From assembly GCA_963714325.1 (NCBI GenBank), contig CAVQOB010000019.1, positions 22,021-86,020 of the forward strand: a stretch of 64,000 bases of DNA, read 5' to 3'. The DNA is from CAVQOB01 sp963714325. GTDB lineage: Bacteria > Pseudomonadota > Alphaproteobacteria > Rhizobiales > Hyphomicrobiaceae. A model generated the notes under the pieces. The model was not told the origin of the DNA and ran no database searches. It saw only the letters and a list, made by a program, of their open reading frames with translations. Every line of letters begins with the position of its first letter. Within the stretch, counting starts at the first letter, position 1. Both the position numbers and the translations under genes were made by a program. Below, piece after piece: positions 30,671 through 40,159 of the stretch.

Positions 30671-31597
30671 TCACGCCACGAACCGCGCGACAAGCTTCTC
30701 GGCGAGTATGACGGCAAACAGCACGAACAAGTACAGGATCGAAAAACCAAACAGCTGCTTGGCAACCTTGTCAGCTTCGCGACCTTCGGTGATGCGCCGG
30801 ACGCGATGGGCGAGCACGAGGAAGACAACGCCCAGCGTCGTGGAGAGCACCGCATAGGTCAATCCGCCGAGACCGATGAAGGCCGGCAAAATCGCGACCG
30901 GCACAAAGATCCAGGAATAGATGACGATCTGGCGTCGTGTTTCCTTGAGACCGGCAACGACTGGCAACATCGGCACGCCGACGCGCTCGTAGTCGCGGCA
31001 GCGATAGAGAGCCAGCGCCCAGAAGTGCGGCGGAGTCCAGAAGAAGATGATCAGGAAGAGGACGATACTCTCGATCGAGACCGAACCGGTGACAGCGGCC
31101 CATCCGACCATCGGCGGAAACGCGCCGGCGGCTCCACCGATGACGATGTTCTGCGGCGTCGAGCGTTTCAACCACATCGTATAGACGAAGATGTAGAACG
31201 CGATCGTCAGCGCCAGCAGCGCTCCAGCAACCCAGTTGACGAGAACACCAAGCGTGAAAACCGAGAAGACCGACAGGACCGAGCCGAACGCCAAGGCTTC
31301 TTCGGCCGTAACGCGACCGCGCGGAATAGGACGCGCGGCGGTGCGCTGCATTTGCGCGTCGATATCGGCGTCGTACCACATGTTCAGCGCGCCGGACGCG
31401 CCGGCGCCAACGGCAATGGCGAGCAGGGCAATGACACCAAGCGCAGGGTGCAGGGTGCCGGGTGCCGCGACCATACCAGCCAACGCCGTGAAGATCACCA
31501 GCGACATCACGCGCGGCTTCATCAGTTCAAGAAAATCACCAACCGTGCCGCCAAGCGCGGTCGGAGAAGCGTTTGATGTGAAGCTGGCGTCTGCCAT
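30671..31597 (-). CDS. ctaB: Protoheme IX farnesyltransferase (heme O synthase)
   Basis: 308-residue polytopic enzyme attaching a farnesyl group to heme B to make heme O, the precursor of heme A in the oxidase. UbiA-type prenyltransferase signatures are both present: NMWYDADIDAQMQRT (first Asp-rich motif, residues about 75-90) and YRCRDYERVGVPMLP (second). Nine or so hydrophobic helices are visible. It lies between coxA and the CoxF-like gene, overlapping or abutting the latter, so it is co-transcribed with assembly factors. Confidence 0.96.
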   Translation of the reverse strand: MADASFTSNASPTALGGTVGDFLELMKPRVMSLVIFTALAGMVAAPGTLHPALGVIALLAIAVGAGASGALNMWYDADIDAQMQRTAARPIPRGRVTAEEALAFGSVLSVFSVFTLGVLVNWVAGALLALTIAFYIFVYTMWLKRSTPQNIVIGGAAGAFPPMVGWAAVTGSVSIESIVLFLIIFFWTPPHFWALALYRCRDYERVGVPMLPVVAGLKETRRQIVIYSWIFVPVAILPAFIGLGGLTYAVLSTTLGVVFLVLAHRVRRITEGREADKVAKQLFGFSILYLFVLFAVILAEKLVARFVA

Positions 31598-31636
31598 CTG
31601 TCGAGAAACCTGTCGTCCAAGTCACACAATAAAAGG

Positions 31637-31666
31637 TACGCGGCCGGGTACAGTCTCGGCCGCGTA
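31637..31666 (-). terminator. Hairpin between coxA and ctaB
   Basis: TACGCGGCCG and CGGCCGCGTA pair perfectly over 10 bp with a 10-base loop, followed on the minus strand by CCTTTTATTG. It sits in the 78-bp gap after coxA. It may partly terminate or process the message so that structural subunits are made in excess of the heme enzyme. Confidence 0.6.
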
Positions 31667-31675
31667 TCGCGGGGT

Positions 31676-33307
31676 TCAGTGATGATCCGTCGCTTTGATG
31701 ACCGGCAGGGTCGAGAACTGATGGAACGGCGGTGGCGACGGCAGCGTCCATTCCAGCGTCGTGGCGCCCTCGCCCCACGGATTGTCAGCTGCCTTGCGGC
31801 GGGCGACGAAGTAAGCGTGGAAGACACCAACCAGGAAGACGATCGTCGCAGCTGCCGTGATGTACGAGCCGATCGACGAGATGCGGTTCCAGTACCCGTA
31901 GGCCTCCGGGTAATCGGCGTAATGGCGCGGCATGCCGGCAAGACCGAGGAAGTGCTGCGGGAAGAACAGCACGTTAGCGCCGATGAAGGTCATCCAGAAG
32001 TGCAGCTTGCCGATAAACTCCGAATACATGTAGCCGCTCATCTTCGGGAACCAGTAGTACCACCCGGCGAAGATGGCGAACACGGCACCGAGCGAGAGCA
32101 CGTAGTGGAAGTGCGCCACCACATAATAGGTATTGTGCAAGGCGCGATCGACGCCCGCGTTGGCCAGCATCACACCGGTGACGCCGCCAAGCGTGAACAG
32201 GAAGATGAAGCCAAGCGCCCACAACATCGGCACGCGGAACTGGATTGACCCGCCCCACATGGTGGCGATCCACGAGAACACTTTCACGCCTGTCGGGACG
32301 GCGATGACCATCGTCGCGAACACGAAGTAGGCTTGCGCATCGACGCCGATGCCGGAAGTGTACATGTGGTGCGCCCACACGACGAATCCGACGATTCCGA
32401 TCGCGACCATGGCATAGGCCATGCCCAGATAGCCAAAGATTGGCTTGCGCGAAAAGGTCGAGATGATGTGACTGATCATGCCAAAGCCGGGCAAAATCAG
32501 AATGTAGACTTCGGGATGCCCGAAGAACCAGAAGAGATGCTGATAGAGCAACGGATCGCCGCCGCCTTGTGCCGAGAAGAAGGTGGTGCCGAAGTTTCGG
32601 TCGGTCAGCAGCATGGTGATGGCACCGGCCAGCACCGGCAGCGACAACAGCAGCAGGAATGCCGTCACCAACACCGACCAGACGAACAGCGGCATCTTGT
32701 GCAGCGTCATGCCCGGCGCGCGCATGTTGAAAATGGTGGTGATGAAGTTGATGGCGCCGAGGATCGATGAAGCGCCGGCCAGATGCAGCGCCAGGATGCC
32801 GAAGTCGACGGACGGACCGGGATGACCTTGCGTCGAGAGCGGAGCGAGCACGATCCAACCGGTGCCGACTCCGTTGGCGCCAGAGGGGCCGGGCACAAAC
32901 ATCGAAATCAGGAGCAGCGCAAACGCGGCCGGCAGCAGCCAGAAGGAAATGTTGTTCATGCGCGGGAACGCCATATCTGGCGCACCGATCATCAGCGGCA
33001 CGAACCAATTGCCGAACCCGCCGATCATCGCCGGCATGACCATGAAGAACACCATGATCAGACCGTGGCCGGTGACGAATGTGTTGTAGACGTGCTCGTT
33101 GGCGAAATACTGCAGGCCCGGCTCTTGTAGCTCCAGGCGCATCATCACTGACAGGAAGCCGCCAATGAGGCCGGCCATGATGGCGAACAACAGGTACATC
33201 GTGCCGATGTCCTTGTGGTTCGTCGACGCGAACCAGCGCGTAAAGAACGCCGGCTTGTGGTCGTGGTCATCGTGGCTGTGGTCGTTGCCGTAAGCCTTGC
33301 TGGCCAT
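31676..33307 (-). CDS. coxA: Cytochrome c oxidase subunit I
   Basis: Catalytic subunit of the aa3 oxidase, 543 residues from ATG 33307 (MASKAYGNDHSHDDHDHK), favoured over ATG 33331 because GAAGAAGG precedes it. Twelve membrane helices; heme a and a3 ligand histidines, the crosslinked His-Tyr pair in GHPEVYI, CuB histidines in WAHHMYTSG, and the K- and D-channel regions are all visible. The His/Asp-rich N-terminal tail is unusual but harmless. Reduces oxygen to water while pumping protons. Intact frame. Confidence 0.98.
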   Translation of the reverse strand: MASKAYGNDHSHDDHDHKPAFFTRWFASTNHKDIGTMYLLFAIMAGLIGGFLSVMMRLELQEPGLQYFANEHVYNTFVTGHGLIMVFFMVMPAMIGGFGNWFVPLMIGAPDMAFPRMNNISFWLLPAAFALLLISMFVPGPSGANGVGTGWIVLAPLSTQGHPGPSVDFGILALHLAGASSILGAINFITTIFNMRAPGMTLHKMPLFVWSVLVTAFLLLLSLPVLAGAITMLLTDRNFGTTFFSAQGGGDPLLYQHLFWFFGHPEVYILILPGFGMISHIISTFSRKPIFGYLGMAYAMVAIGIVGFVVWAHHMYTSGIGVDAQAYFVFATMVIAVPTGVKVFSWIATMWGGSIQFRVPMLWALGFIFLFTLGGVTGVMLANAGVDRALHNTYYVVAHFHYVLSLGAVFAIFAGWYYWFPKMSGYMYSEFIGKLHFWMTFIGANVLFFPQHFLGLAGMPRHYADYPEAYGYWNRISSIGSYITAAATIVFLVGVFHAYFVARRKAADNPWGEGATTLEWTLPSPPPFHQFSTLPVIKATDHH

Positions 33308-33396
33308 AGGTGATGCCTTCTTCGCTATCATTCAGTGCCGGACGATACCGGCGTGCTCATTGCATTCAGGTGACGACGCAGTCAGATGACGGCTTC

Positions 33397-34402
33397 TTAT
33401 TCCCCGCCGATGGCGCGCTCGATGGCCCCTTCGGCGAAGACCGGCGCGATACCATCGGTGGCTGCCTGCAGGATGGTGCGCGCCCGGCGCCAGTCACGCG
33501 CCTTTGCTGCCGCCAACCAGTCGGCATAGGCCTTGTCACTCACGACGCGAACCGCGATCGGCATGCCCGAATGTTCCTTGCCGCAGAGCACTGAGCATTG
33601 GCCGTAATAGACGCCTTCCTTGGTTGCCTTGAACCAGGTCGCGGTGATGCGACCGGGAACGGCCTGCATTTTTGAACCGAACGACGGGATCGTCCAGGAA
33701 TGGATCACGTCGTTCGAGGTGACCAGCATGTGCACCGTCTTGTTGACGGGAACAGCGATCTCATTATTGACCGACAGTTGGCGCACCATGCGGTTTTCGG
33801 TCCACAGCGGCTTGGCGTCGGCGTACATCGCCTTCAGCTTGCTGATCTCAGTCAGCCCTGTGTACTTCGCGTTGAATGCCTCGGCGCCGAGTTTCTGCTT
33901 CAGCAGATCCTCGTCCTTGATCATGTTCGACGTGACCTTCACGCCCTTCTCATCAAGATATTCATGCTCCCAGTACCAGGCGTTCCCGATGGCCTTGATG
34001 GTGACATCCGGTTTCGGGAACGAGTACTGGAAAAACAGCAGCTTGAACGACGGAATTGAAATCGCGATCAGAATGAAGATCGGAATGACCGTCCAGCCAA
34101 CTTCCAGCAGGGTATTGTGCGTCGTGCGTGAAGGTGTTGGATTGTTTTTCTCGCTGAAGCGAAAAATCACGATGGCCAGCAGCAGCAGCACGAATGCAGT
34201 GATCGCGATGATGATCGGATTGACCCAGGTATTATGCATCCAGATGATGCCGTCCATGACGGGCGTGACCGAGTTCTTGCAGACCGAGTTGACCAGACAC
34301 CGGTTGCCCTGGCGCGGCCATGACGTGATCGACCGCACCCGCAAACAACGCCGGGGCGAGAACGCCTGCCGCCGTCAAGTCCCTCAAGGACTTCATCTTC
34401 AT
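33397..34402 (-). CDS. coxB: Cytochrome c oxidase subunit II, frameshift after signal peptide
   Basis: Subunit that accepts electrons from cytochrome c through the CuA centre; ligands are visible in CSVLCGKEHSGM (C-x3-C-x3-H-x2-M). Two membrane helices (residues about 50-75 and 90-110 of the joined protein) and a periplasmic cupredoxin domain. The signal peptide (MKMKSLRDLTAAGVLAPALF) is encoded from ATG 34402 in one frame, the rest in another. Removing one base near 34276 joins GQLGLQ to NSVTPVMDGIIWMHN, the expected mature start. First gene of the oxidase operon. Functionally essential to the complex, so the break is probably a sequence error. Confidence 0.92.
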
Positions 34403-35091
34403 GCTTCTTGCTCCCAACTTCCCCAGGCCAGGCGCGCTACCGCAGTTCCGGCCGATCGTTCGATCGTCTCGTCGGCAGGCACCACACCGAAACCTCGGCA
34501 GCCTGTCGATTTAGTCATCGATATACAGTTTTCTGCCGTTGTTCCAGCGGCGCCAGCCATTGTTACCGGCGACAAAACGGCCCGCATTGTCGCGGCGCTG
34601 GCCCAAAACGCAATCTCTCCAAGTCGGCTATCCGCAAATTTCAACAAACACAATGGCCTCCCGGGACTCAAGCAATCGAGACTGCGGCATAACCACGCGT
34701 GATAGGGGAGGTTCAGAGGGCCGCAATTCCAATTGCTGGGGCAGCCAACCCCCCATTCAAGGCCATAATTTGCGCCTGGATTGTCGGCCACATCTGGGCT
34801 TGCTGCTCAAGGAGCAGCCGAACCCTATACAATGCTCACAATGTTTTTGACTTGGTGGAATAGCACCGGCAGACCATCACAATTGGCAACATCATTGCCG
34901 CTTGATTCGGACGGGAGAACACTGTGGCCGCTCGTGTGATGATCGCAAGGTTCGTCCGATTTTGCGGCGCCCTCCTCGTCGAACGTCCCGATCTGAATCA
35001 CACTGGAAATCCCATGATTTGGGTGTCCTGGTTGATCCCGACGTTCGCGGCGACGCACGTTGGGAAAACCAGCGAGCGTTCGAATCGAAAC
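34403..35091. other. Intergenic region upstream of cox operon
   Basis: About 690 bases between the divergent coxB and IalB-like genes. Several open frames exist on both strands but none has a ribosome binding site with recognisable content. It should hold the cox operon promoter on the minus strand and the IalB promoter on the plus strand; no clear consensus pair was found. Confidence 0.4.
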
Positions 35092-35628
35092 ATGAACCGG
35101 TTTCATTGCAAGTTCAGGTTCGGGACAGCGACCGCACTGGCGGCCGTTCTGCTGGCGAGTGTCGACCCGGCCAGGGGCCAAGCGCCGGTCAATCCGGAGG
35201 GCGGCACCGTCAAGGCCCAGCATGGTGATTGGCAAGTCGTCTGCAAACCGCCGGCAGCCGGCCAGAAAAACGAAACCTGTGCCCTTGTTCAGAGCGTAAC
35301 AGCCGAGGATCGCAGCAATGTCGGGCTGACCGTCTATTTCCAAAAATTCACCAATGGAACCAAGGTGTTGCGAATTTTCGCGCCGCTCGGTGTGCTGTTG
35401 CCGCCAGGGCTCGGCCTGAAGATCGACAATCAGGATGTCGGCAATGCGCCATTCTTGCGATGCCACACCTTCGCCTGCTACGCGCAAGTGGTCGTGGAGG
35501 ATAAGCTGATCAATCAGCTCAGAACTGGCAAGCAGGCCGTTTTCATCATTTTTCAGACGGAAGAAGCAGGCATCGGCATCCCAATCTCGCTCAATGGCTT
35601 CGAGAAGGCGGTTGCAGCTCTGAATTGA
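35092..35628 (+). CDS. IalB-family (invasion-associated locus B) secreted protein
   Basis: 178 residues from ATG 35092 (MNRFHCKFRFG), with a signal peptide ending near ARGQAP; the open frame extends further upstream but without signal-peptide character. The mature part has the IalB pattern: HGDWQVVC near the start, paired cysteines in CALVQ and RCHTFACYAQ, GVLLPPGLGLKID and a conserved ISLNGF end. IalB proteins are periplasmic or outer-membrane associated and widespread in non-pathogenic alphaproteobacteria, so invasion is not implied. Single gene, function in this host unknown. Confidence 0.88.
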   Translation: MNRFHCKFRFGTATALAAVLLASVDPARGQAPVNPEGGTVKAQHGDWQVVCKPPAAGQKNETCALVQSVTAEDRSNVGLTVYFQKFTNGTKVLRIFAPLGVLLPPGLGLKIDNQDVGNAPFLRCHTFACYAQVVVEDKLINQLRTGKQAVFIIFQTEEAGIGIPISLNGFEKAVAALN

Positions 35629-35640
35629 GCATTGGTCCGT

Positions 35641-36275
35641 TCATGGCAGCAGATGCCGTGCGCGCTGCGACGAGCGGGGATTTTGCGCCCAGGGCAGACC
35701 GGCATTCCGCCACCCGTTGACGGTCCGCCGACCATCCGGGCCGACATCGCCATCGTAGCCGTCGACAACCGTGTAAATCCGCTCGAAGCCATTGCGCTGC
35801 AACTCGTCGGCAGCGATCGCTGCGTGCGTCCCCGATACACAAATCAAAAAGATCGTCGCCAAGCCAGGGCGCTGACGCCAGCCACCAAGGGTCAGGAGGA
35901 CCGACCGGACCTCGCTGATAAGGTGCGGATTGACGATCGTTTCGGCAACGGTTTGCCCCCCCCCCTGCGCGGCGCATCAATATAGAGCGGGACATTGCGC
36001 ACCACCGGCACCGCCATTCCGGTCGCCGCGACGTCGCGTGGTACCCGAACGTCGATCATCAGCGTATCGCGATAAATCGCCAAATAGCGCGCCGCTTCCC
36101 GCGCAGTCACATACTGCTCCAGTGCGTGATGCTTGGCGGCTGGAACCTCGATCGGATCGACCAGACTATGGATGCGATCATCACCGGCGCTCGCCACAGA
36201 CATGCCCAAGGCCAACTGCCAGCCGACGCAAATGACTAAGAACCCCAATCCCAAAATCGGTGCACGCGCGCGCAT
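35641..36275 (-). CDS. Rhodanese-like secreted protein with G10 tract frameshift
   Basis: About 210 residues from ATG 36275 (MRARAPILGLGFL) with a signal peptide ending near SVASAG. The body shows a rhodanese fold: VTAREAARYL, LMIDVRVPRD, then after the break TIFLICVSGTHAAIAADEL and VVDGYDGD. The Cys in LICVSGTHA is the likely active-site residue. The frame breaks exactly at a run of ten G on the coding strand (C10 at 35956-35965); shifting there joins the halves. A mononucleotide run this long is prone both to sequencing error and to slipped-strand phase variation. Probably periplasmic sulfur-transfer or substrate-binding role. Confidence 0.75.
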
Positions 36276-36438
36276 GGTCAGCCCGGTTCCCAGAGCCACA
36301 TTTGACGCCCCAACGATAGCACCTTGGATCGCGTCCGAAAGATCAAATTTGCAAACGGCAGTTCTGCGCAATGCCGCCGGGCATGGCCAGGCTTTCGAGG
36401 CATTGGTCGGCGGCAAGATACTGAAAATACCGAAAATA

Positions 36439-37185
36439 TCAGAGCGCCTTGACGCGGTAGTGGTAGCGGCTGGCCATCTGATATCCGAGCCCCCGATAGA
36501 GCGCCAGGGCCGCTGAATTCCGGGCAACGACTTGCAGTGCGATCTCACGCGATCCGGCGCCGCCCGCCCAACGCTCTAAGGCCCGCATCACATGAGCCCC
36601 GTGGCCTTGGCGGCGGGCGGGGGCATAGGTCGCGACACATTCGACGATCGTGATGCCGTCGACTATGACCCCCAACGCTGTCGCGACGCAGTCGCCGCCG
36701 CCATTGCGCGCCAGAAAGTAAGCTCGCGGCGCCGGGACACGCGCCAAAACACTCGGCGCGGCGGCGCGGCGGTCCGGCGTGAGTTCGCCGCCATAGATCG
36801 CCAGCCATTCAGCATCAGGGGAATGTCGCATTTCGACGTCGCCACTGCCGGGCACGACCGCCAGCTCTTTGGCCATCAGCAACGTCGGTTCCTCCAGCGC
36901 GTAGCCACGCGCGGCCAACCGCGAATCGAGATCGTTCGGCGCAGCGATTTCCGACACTTGGAAATACGCCGGCAGGCCGCATGCGCGATAGTGCGCTTCC
37001 ACATGCGCGATGCCCTGATCCGCATCGCGACCACAGAAGGCGAGCGGCAGAACGGAATTGGCGCGGCGTGATCCTCCACCGGACTCGCGCAGTATCCAGC
37101 CATCCATCGCCGTCAGCCGTTCCGCCGGCCATGCCAGCGCCGCGGCACGCTCCATGCGTTCAATCGTCTGGCGCGACATCGCCAT
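36439..37185 (-). CDS. GNAT-family N-acetyltransferase
   Basis: 248 residues. The C-terminal 130 residues carry the acetyl-CoA binding core: VECVATYAPARRQGHGAHV (R-x-x-G-x-G type motif A) followed by LQVVARNSAALALYRGLGY, the usual motif B. The N-terminal half (LTAMDGWILRESGGGSRRAN..VLPL) is typical of two-domain acetyltransferases with a degenerate first GNAT fold. Substrate unknown. One base separates its start from the stop of the upstream SDR gene, so the two are co-transcribed. Confidence 0.88.
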   Translation of the reverse strand: MAMSRQTIERMERAAALAWPAERLTAMDGWILRESGGGSRRANSVLPLAFCGRDADQGIAHVEAHYRACGLPAYFQVSEIAAPNDLDSRLAARGYALEEPTLLMAKELAVVPGSGDVEMRHSPDAEWLAIYGGELTPDRRAAAPSVLARVPAPRAYFLARNGGGDCVATALGVIVDGITIVECVATYAPARRQGHGAHVMRALERWAGGAGSREIALQVVARNSAALALYRGLGYQMASRYHYRVKAL

Positions 37186-37186
37186 T

Positions 37187-37885
37187 TCAGCCGGCTCTCC
37201 GCGTCAGCCCGCCATCGACCAGCAGATTTTGTCCGGTGATGTACGTAGCGCCGTCAGACAGCAGATAGGCAACGGTCGACGCAATCTCATCGACGCGACC
37301 GTAGCGTCCGGCCGGAATTTTCGCGAGGCGCTCTGGCTTTTCCGGCAGACTGTCAATGAACCCTGGCAGCACCGCATTCATGCGGATGTTTTTCGCAGCA
37401 TAGGTGTCGGCATAGAGTTTCACCCAGGCGCCAAGAGCCGCGCGCAGCGTTGTCATCGGAAAATCACTGGAGGGCTCGAACGCCCACGCGGACGACATCG
37501 CGACGATGGAGCCGCCACCCTGACGTTCCATGATCGGCGTGACGAGACGCGCGACGCGCACCACCGACAGAAACGCCATGTCGAGCCCGGCATGCCAATC
37601 CGCATCGGGGATGTCGAGCAGCGGCCCCTTCGGCGGATGTCCGGCATTGATGACTGCCGCGTCGATGCGGCCAAACTTCGCGAGCGTCTCGGTCACAAGC
37701 CGTTGCAGATCCTTCGGCTCGGTGATGCTGCCGCGAACGGCAATGCCGCCGAGTTCTTTGGCCAATCCCTCAACCGTCTCTCCCGGCGAAAGCAGGCCAA
37801 GCCTGTAGCCGTCCGCCGCAAGTTTCCGCGCGATCGCAGCACCCATCCCGCGCCCGGCAGCAGTGACAATGGCAACTTTGGTCAT
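37187..37885 (-). CDS. Atypical short-chain dehydrogenase/reductase
   Basis: 232 residues with the Rossmann cofactor motif VTAAGRGMGAAI, the NAG motif (INAGHPP) and the GQNLLVDGG end. The serine of the active site is present (AMSSAWAF) but the usual YxxxK is replaced by M-T-T-L-R, so the catalytic Tyr and Lys are Met and Arg. It may bind NAD(P) without normal dehydrogenase activity, or use other residues. Ends one base before the GNAT start and is divergent from a small membrane-anchored protein. Confidence 0.88.
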   Translation of the reverse strand: MTKVAIVTAAGRGMGAAIARKLAADGYRLGLLSPGETVEGLAKELGGIAVRGSITEPKDLQRLVTETLAKFGRIDAAVINAGHPPKGPLLDIPDADWHAGLDMAFLSVVRVARLVTPIMERQGGGSIVAMSSAWAFEPSSDFPMTTLRAALGAWVKLYADTYAAKNIRMNAVLPGFIDSLPEKPERLAKIPAGRYGRVDEIASTVAYLLSDGATYITGQNLLVDGGLTRRAG

Positions 37886-37999
37886 GGGGTGATCTCGCTC
37901 TCAAAGATGGGTATCTATTTTTGCCGTATTTGAACGATAGGTACACGCTGCAATCTCTTGCCGCCAAAGTTTATCCGCGCTCACTGGGAGGGCCGTACT

Positions 38000-38707
38000 G
38001 TGAACCGCTTCCTCGTTTGGGTGTTCGGCACGACGGCTGTTATGCTCCTGCCCGTGCTCGGCTTCCTTTGGTACCAGGGTGCCAACGAGTTGTCGCGCTT
38101 CTGGACGGGGCGGCCGATGTTTTCCGGCATGCCGCCTGGGCCGCAGCGCCCACCGGAAGGGCCCAATCTCATCAACTGTCAGCCATCCGCCCGGCCGTCG
38201 CCCTGGCGATATTGCATTGTCACCCTGATCTCCAACAATGGACCGATGAGCTACGCCAGCAGACCCGGCAACATGCTCTTCTATAATCCCTCGACTGGCG
38301 CCTCACGACTGATGCTGGAGGACTTCAATGAGCGCCCGATCATCTTCCAACAGATGCCCGGCCGCTCGGCGACCGACGCTTCGCCCGGGTTGCTGGTTTC
38401 GCTTTCGCCAGCGCCGCCGGCCAGCGACACGACACCCGGCAATACCGCGCCACAGTTCATCGCCGTCGTAAAACCAGATGGCTCAGGACTGAAGCGCCTC
38501 GATCTTGCACGATCGGATTTCCTGCGCGTCTTCAATACAGCCGATGAAGGCTTGAGTCTGCTGGTGCGTGATGGCACGCAATACCGTCGAATCGTGCTCG
38601 ATCCGACGACGCTCGACGTCAAGAGCCGCGAACTCGTTTCGCCGGAGCGCGCCGTTGACTATCAGCGCCAGTTGCCACCAGGCCCGGTCGTGCCGCCGCG
38701 CTTTTAA
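38000..38707 (+). CDS. Membrane-anchored hypothetical protein
   Basis: 235 residues from GTG 38000 (NRFLVWVFGTTAVMLL), picked because GGGAGG lies 8 bases upstream. One N-terminal hydrophobic segment (residues 3-22) acts as an uncleaved anchor or signal. The rest is Pro/Ser-rich with beta-like stretches (ISNNGPMSYASRPGNMLFY, RRIVLDPTTLDVKSRELV) reminiscent of WD40-like or TolB-like beta-propeller fragments, but too short to be sure. Convergent with smpB, 1 base apart. Confidence 0.7.
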   Translation: MNRFLVWVFGTTAVMLLPVLGFLWYQGANELSRFWTGRPMFSGMPPGPQRPPEGPNLINCQPSARPSPWRYCIVTLISNNGPMSYASRPGNMLFYNPSTGASRLMLEDFNERPIIFQQMPGRSATDASPGLLVSLSPAPPASDTTPGNTAPQFIAVVKPDGSGLKRLDLARSDFLRVFNTADEGLSLLVRDGTQYRRIVLDPTTLDVKSRELVSPERAVDYQRQLPPGPVVPPRF

Positions 38708-38708
38708 A

Positions 38709-39185
38709 TCACCCCTTGCCGCGCATCAGCCGCGCCTTCTGGCGCTGCCAGTCGCGTTTGGCGGAGGATTTGCGCTTGTCGTGCAGCTTCTTGCCTTTTG
38801 CTAATCCCAATCGAAGTTTCGCCCGTCCGCGCGGATTGAAATACGCCTCCAGCGGGATCAGCGTCATGCCCTCGCGATCAATGGCGATCGAGAGCTTGTG
38901 GATTTCTTTCGCCTTCAGTAGCAGCTGCCGGTGGCGGCGCGGCTCGTGCTGCAGATGCTTGCCGGCCTTGTTGTACTCGGGGATGTAGGCGTTGATCAGC
39001 CAGATCCCGTTGTTCTCGACCGACGCATAGGCTTCGGCAATATTGCCCTGGCCGGTGCGCAGTGATTTCACTTCGGTCCCCGTCAGCGCGATGCCCGCGT
39101 CATAGGTTTCCTCGATGAAATAGTCGTGCCGCGCCTTGCGGTTTTCAGCGACGATCTTCCGATCGTCTTTTTCTTTGATGACCAT
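38709..39185 (-). CDS. smpB: SsrA-binding protein
   Basis: 158 residues from ATG 39185 (MVIKEKDDRKIVAENRKARHD), preceded by GGGAGAA. Binds tmRNA and brings it to stalled ribosomes in trans-translation. Family signatures: HDYFIEETYDAGIALTGTEV, NAYIPEYN, HEPRRHRQLLL and the basic C-terminal tail LHDKRKSSAKRDWQRQKARL that enters the mRNA channel. Downstream of dapA on the same strand, a common alphaproteobacterial arrangement. No tmRNA gene was seen in the window. Confidence 0.97.
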   Translation of the reverse strand: MVIKEKDDRKIVAENRKARHDYFIEETYDAGIALTGTEVKSLRTGQGNIAEAYASVENNGIWLINAYIPEYNKAGKHLQHEPRRHRQLLLKAKEIHKLSIAIDREGMTLIPLEAYFNPRGRAKLRLGLAKGKKLHDKRKSSAKRDWQRQKARLMRGKG

Positions 39186-39262
39186 GAATTTCTCCCTCTC
39201 CCCATTGCGCACGCGCAGCTATCGAGCGCGCGGGGAGAGGGAAAACTTTCGTCTCAGTCTGG

Positions 39263-40159
39263 TTATTCCGCGGCTTTGGCGTTGATCAGCTGCGCGCGTG
39301 CCAGTGCGGATTTAACCGCCTGCTTGGTCGCATCCGTCACGGGCGCCAGCGGCAACCGGCACTCCGGGCTTTCGATCAATCCCAGGCGGAACGCTGCATA
39401 CTTGACCGGTGCCGGGTTGGTTTCGACAAACAGCGCGTCATGCAGCGGCATCAGGATCTCATGCAGCTCCAGCGCCTTTTTGAAGTCGCCCTTCATGCAG
39501 GCGTTCTGAAACTCCGCGCACAGCTTCGGCGCCACATTCGACGTGACGGAAATAATGCCATTCCCGCCATGCGCCATGAACCCGAGTGCGGTCGCATCCT
39601 CTCCCGTCAGCGCCGCCCAATCCTTGCGCCGGATCATCAGCCGATGCTGCGTCTGCCGCGCCATGTTGGACGTTGCGTCCTTGATGCCGGCGAAATGCTT
39701 GAGCTCAGCAATGCGAGCCATGGTTTCAGGCACGATATCGACGATCGTCCGGCCTGGCACGTTGTAGACGACGAAGGGCAGATCAACGGCGTCGTTGATC
39801 GCTTTGAAGTGAAGGTAGAGGCCCTCTTGCGTCGGTTTATTGTAATAGCCGGTCGAATGCAGCGTCGCGTTGGCGCCCGCCTTCTTGGCGAAGTGCGAGA
39901 GATCAATCGCTTCCTCGGTCGAGTTTGATCCCGCGCCCGCAATCACTGGAACGCGCTTTTTGGCGGCCTTGATCACGACATCAATGACAACCCGGTGCTC
40001 GTCATGGCTGAGCGTCGGCGCCTCGCCGGTCGTGCCGACGGGCACTAAGCCATGCGTGCCCTGCGCAATCTGCCAATCGACAAAGCGGGCCAAACCGGCT
40101 TCATCGACCTTGCCGTTCTTGAACGGCGTGATCATCGCCGTATTTGAACCCTTGAACAT
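39263..40159 (-). CDS. dapA: 4-hydroxy-tetrahydrodipicolinate synthase
   Basis: 298 residues from ATG 40159 (MFKGSNTAMITPF) with GAGGGA 7 bases upstream. Condenses pyruvate with aspartate semialdehyde, first committed step to lysine and diaminopimelate for the cell wall. TIM barrel with GTTGEAPTLSHDEH, the catalytic Tyr in VVYNVPGRT and the Schiff-base Lys in HFAGIKDAT. Normal length and intact. Precedes smpB by about 80 bases and is divergent from the transglycosylase gene. Confidence 0.97.
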   Translation of the reverse strand: MFKGSNTAMITPFKNGKVDEAGLARFVDWQIAQGTHGLVPVGTTGEAPTLSHDEHRVVIDVVIKAAKKRVPVIAGAGSNSTEEAIDLSHFAKKAGANATLHSTGYYNKPTQEGLYLHFKAINDAVDLPFVVYNVPGRTIVDIVPETMARIAELKHFAGIKDATSNMARQTQHRLMIRRKDWAALTGEDATALGFMAHGGNGIISVTSNVAPKLCAEFQNACMKGDFKKALELHEILMPLHDALFVETNPAPVKYAAFRLGLIESPECRLPLAPVTDATKQAVKSALARAQLINAKAAE

